Assembly: GCA_900770725.1 (NCBI GenBank)
Contig: CAAGLL010000044.1
Span: forward strand, 1 to 13,833
From: an uncultured Succinivibrio sp.
GTDB taxonomy: Bacteria > Pseudomonadota > Gammaproteobacteria > Enterobacterales > Succinivibrionaceae
Direction of reading: 5' to 3'
DNA: 13,833 nt
A program made the translations under genes and the position numbers. A model generated the notes under the pieces. That model was given only the letters and a program-made list of their open reading frames with translations. It was not told the DNA's origin and made no database searches. Positions 13,800-13,833 of this stretch are shown one piece after another; position 1 is the first letter of the stretch; every line of letters starts with the position of its first letter.

Positions 13800-13806
13800 T
13801 CGCCCC

Positions 13807-13833
13807 ATGATAGCCAGGAACGAAGCGGAACCC
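13807..13833 (+). CDS. Possible start of a transposase-type gene, truncated by the window end
   Basis: ATG followed by eight sense codons (MIARNEAEP) to the edge. AAAAGGTG lies about 11 bases upstream as a weak ribosome-binding site. Its place directly after repeated terminal motifs suggests the first gene of a mobile element. The product cannot be identified from nine residues. Confidence 0.25.

Larger units (their letters stand above)
13661..13833. mobile_element. Probable end of an insertion sequence (IS21-like pattern), cut by the window edge
   Basis: The DNA becomes very AT-rich (16 G or C of 60 in 13681-13740) and holds several copies of one motif: AAAACTGGGCTGG at 13661, AAAAGTGATCC at 13682, AAAAGTGCACC at 13738, and the inverted CCAAAAGGTGCA at 13788. 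Multiple short repeats at the ends, just before the transposase gene, are typical of the IS21 family. An open frame starts right after them. The family assignment is inferred from the repeat style, not from a transposase. Confidence 0.4.

Noticed and set aside
13501..13800. A complete 99-residue gene on the minus strand
   Set aside because: The N-terminal half is translated from AT-rich repeats and inverted-repeat DNA; only the C-terminal half looks coding, so it is recorded as a possible remnant.
1..13833. CRISPR array, tRNA or rRNA genes
   Set aside because: No regularly spaced repeats and no recognisable cloverleaf or rRNA sequence seen on either strand.

Overview
The window is GC-rich chromosomal DNA from a proteobacterium, most likely a gammaproteobacterium. 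The S15 and PNPase proteins read as gammaproteobacterial, and rpsO-pnp has the enterobacterial order. Three Na+-coupled amino-acid transporters of the 11-TM bacterial type plus a flagellin/chemoreceptor pair would suit an anaerobic, motile, host-associated lineage such as Succinivibrionaceae. That family placement is inference only.

Layout. (1) 39-4253, minus strand: three tandem paralogous NSS (neurotransmitter:sodium symporter) genes, transcribed from right to left. (2) 4359-7009, minus strand: rpsO then pnp, each followed by a hairpin terminator, with a stem-loop in the pnp leader. (3) 7227-8788, plus strand: rfbC and rfbB, overlapping by one base, behind a perfect TATAAT box; they make dTDP-4-keto-L-rhamnose from dTDP-glucose, but rfbA and rfbD are not here. 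(4) 9041-11766, minus strand: a short flagellin and a two-TM methyl-accepting chemotaxis protein, each as its own unit with hairpins between them. (5) About 11859-12167, plus strand: a small unrecognised gene, possibly decayed, whose frame stays open past its amber stop. (6) 12297-13414, minus strand: a dCTP deaminase/dUTPase-fold protein and a small two-TM membrane protein joined by an ATGA overlap, in DNA clearly less GC-rich than the rest. (7) 13501-13833: what looks like the 3' end of a broken gene, then AT-rich DNA with repeated AAAAGTG-type motifs resembling the end of an insertion sequence, running off the window edge.

How it works together. Most of the window is ordinary: RNA processing and translation (pnp, rpsO), amino-acid uptake, surface-sugar synthesis and motility. 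The part most worth a second look is 12297-13833. There a deaminase-fold protein lacks the family's catalytic glutamate and active-site arginine, is translationally coupled to a membrane protein, and lies beside probable mobile DNA. A nucleotide-sensing protein paired with a membrane effector is a plausible but unproven reading.
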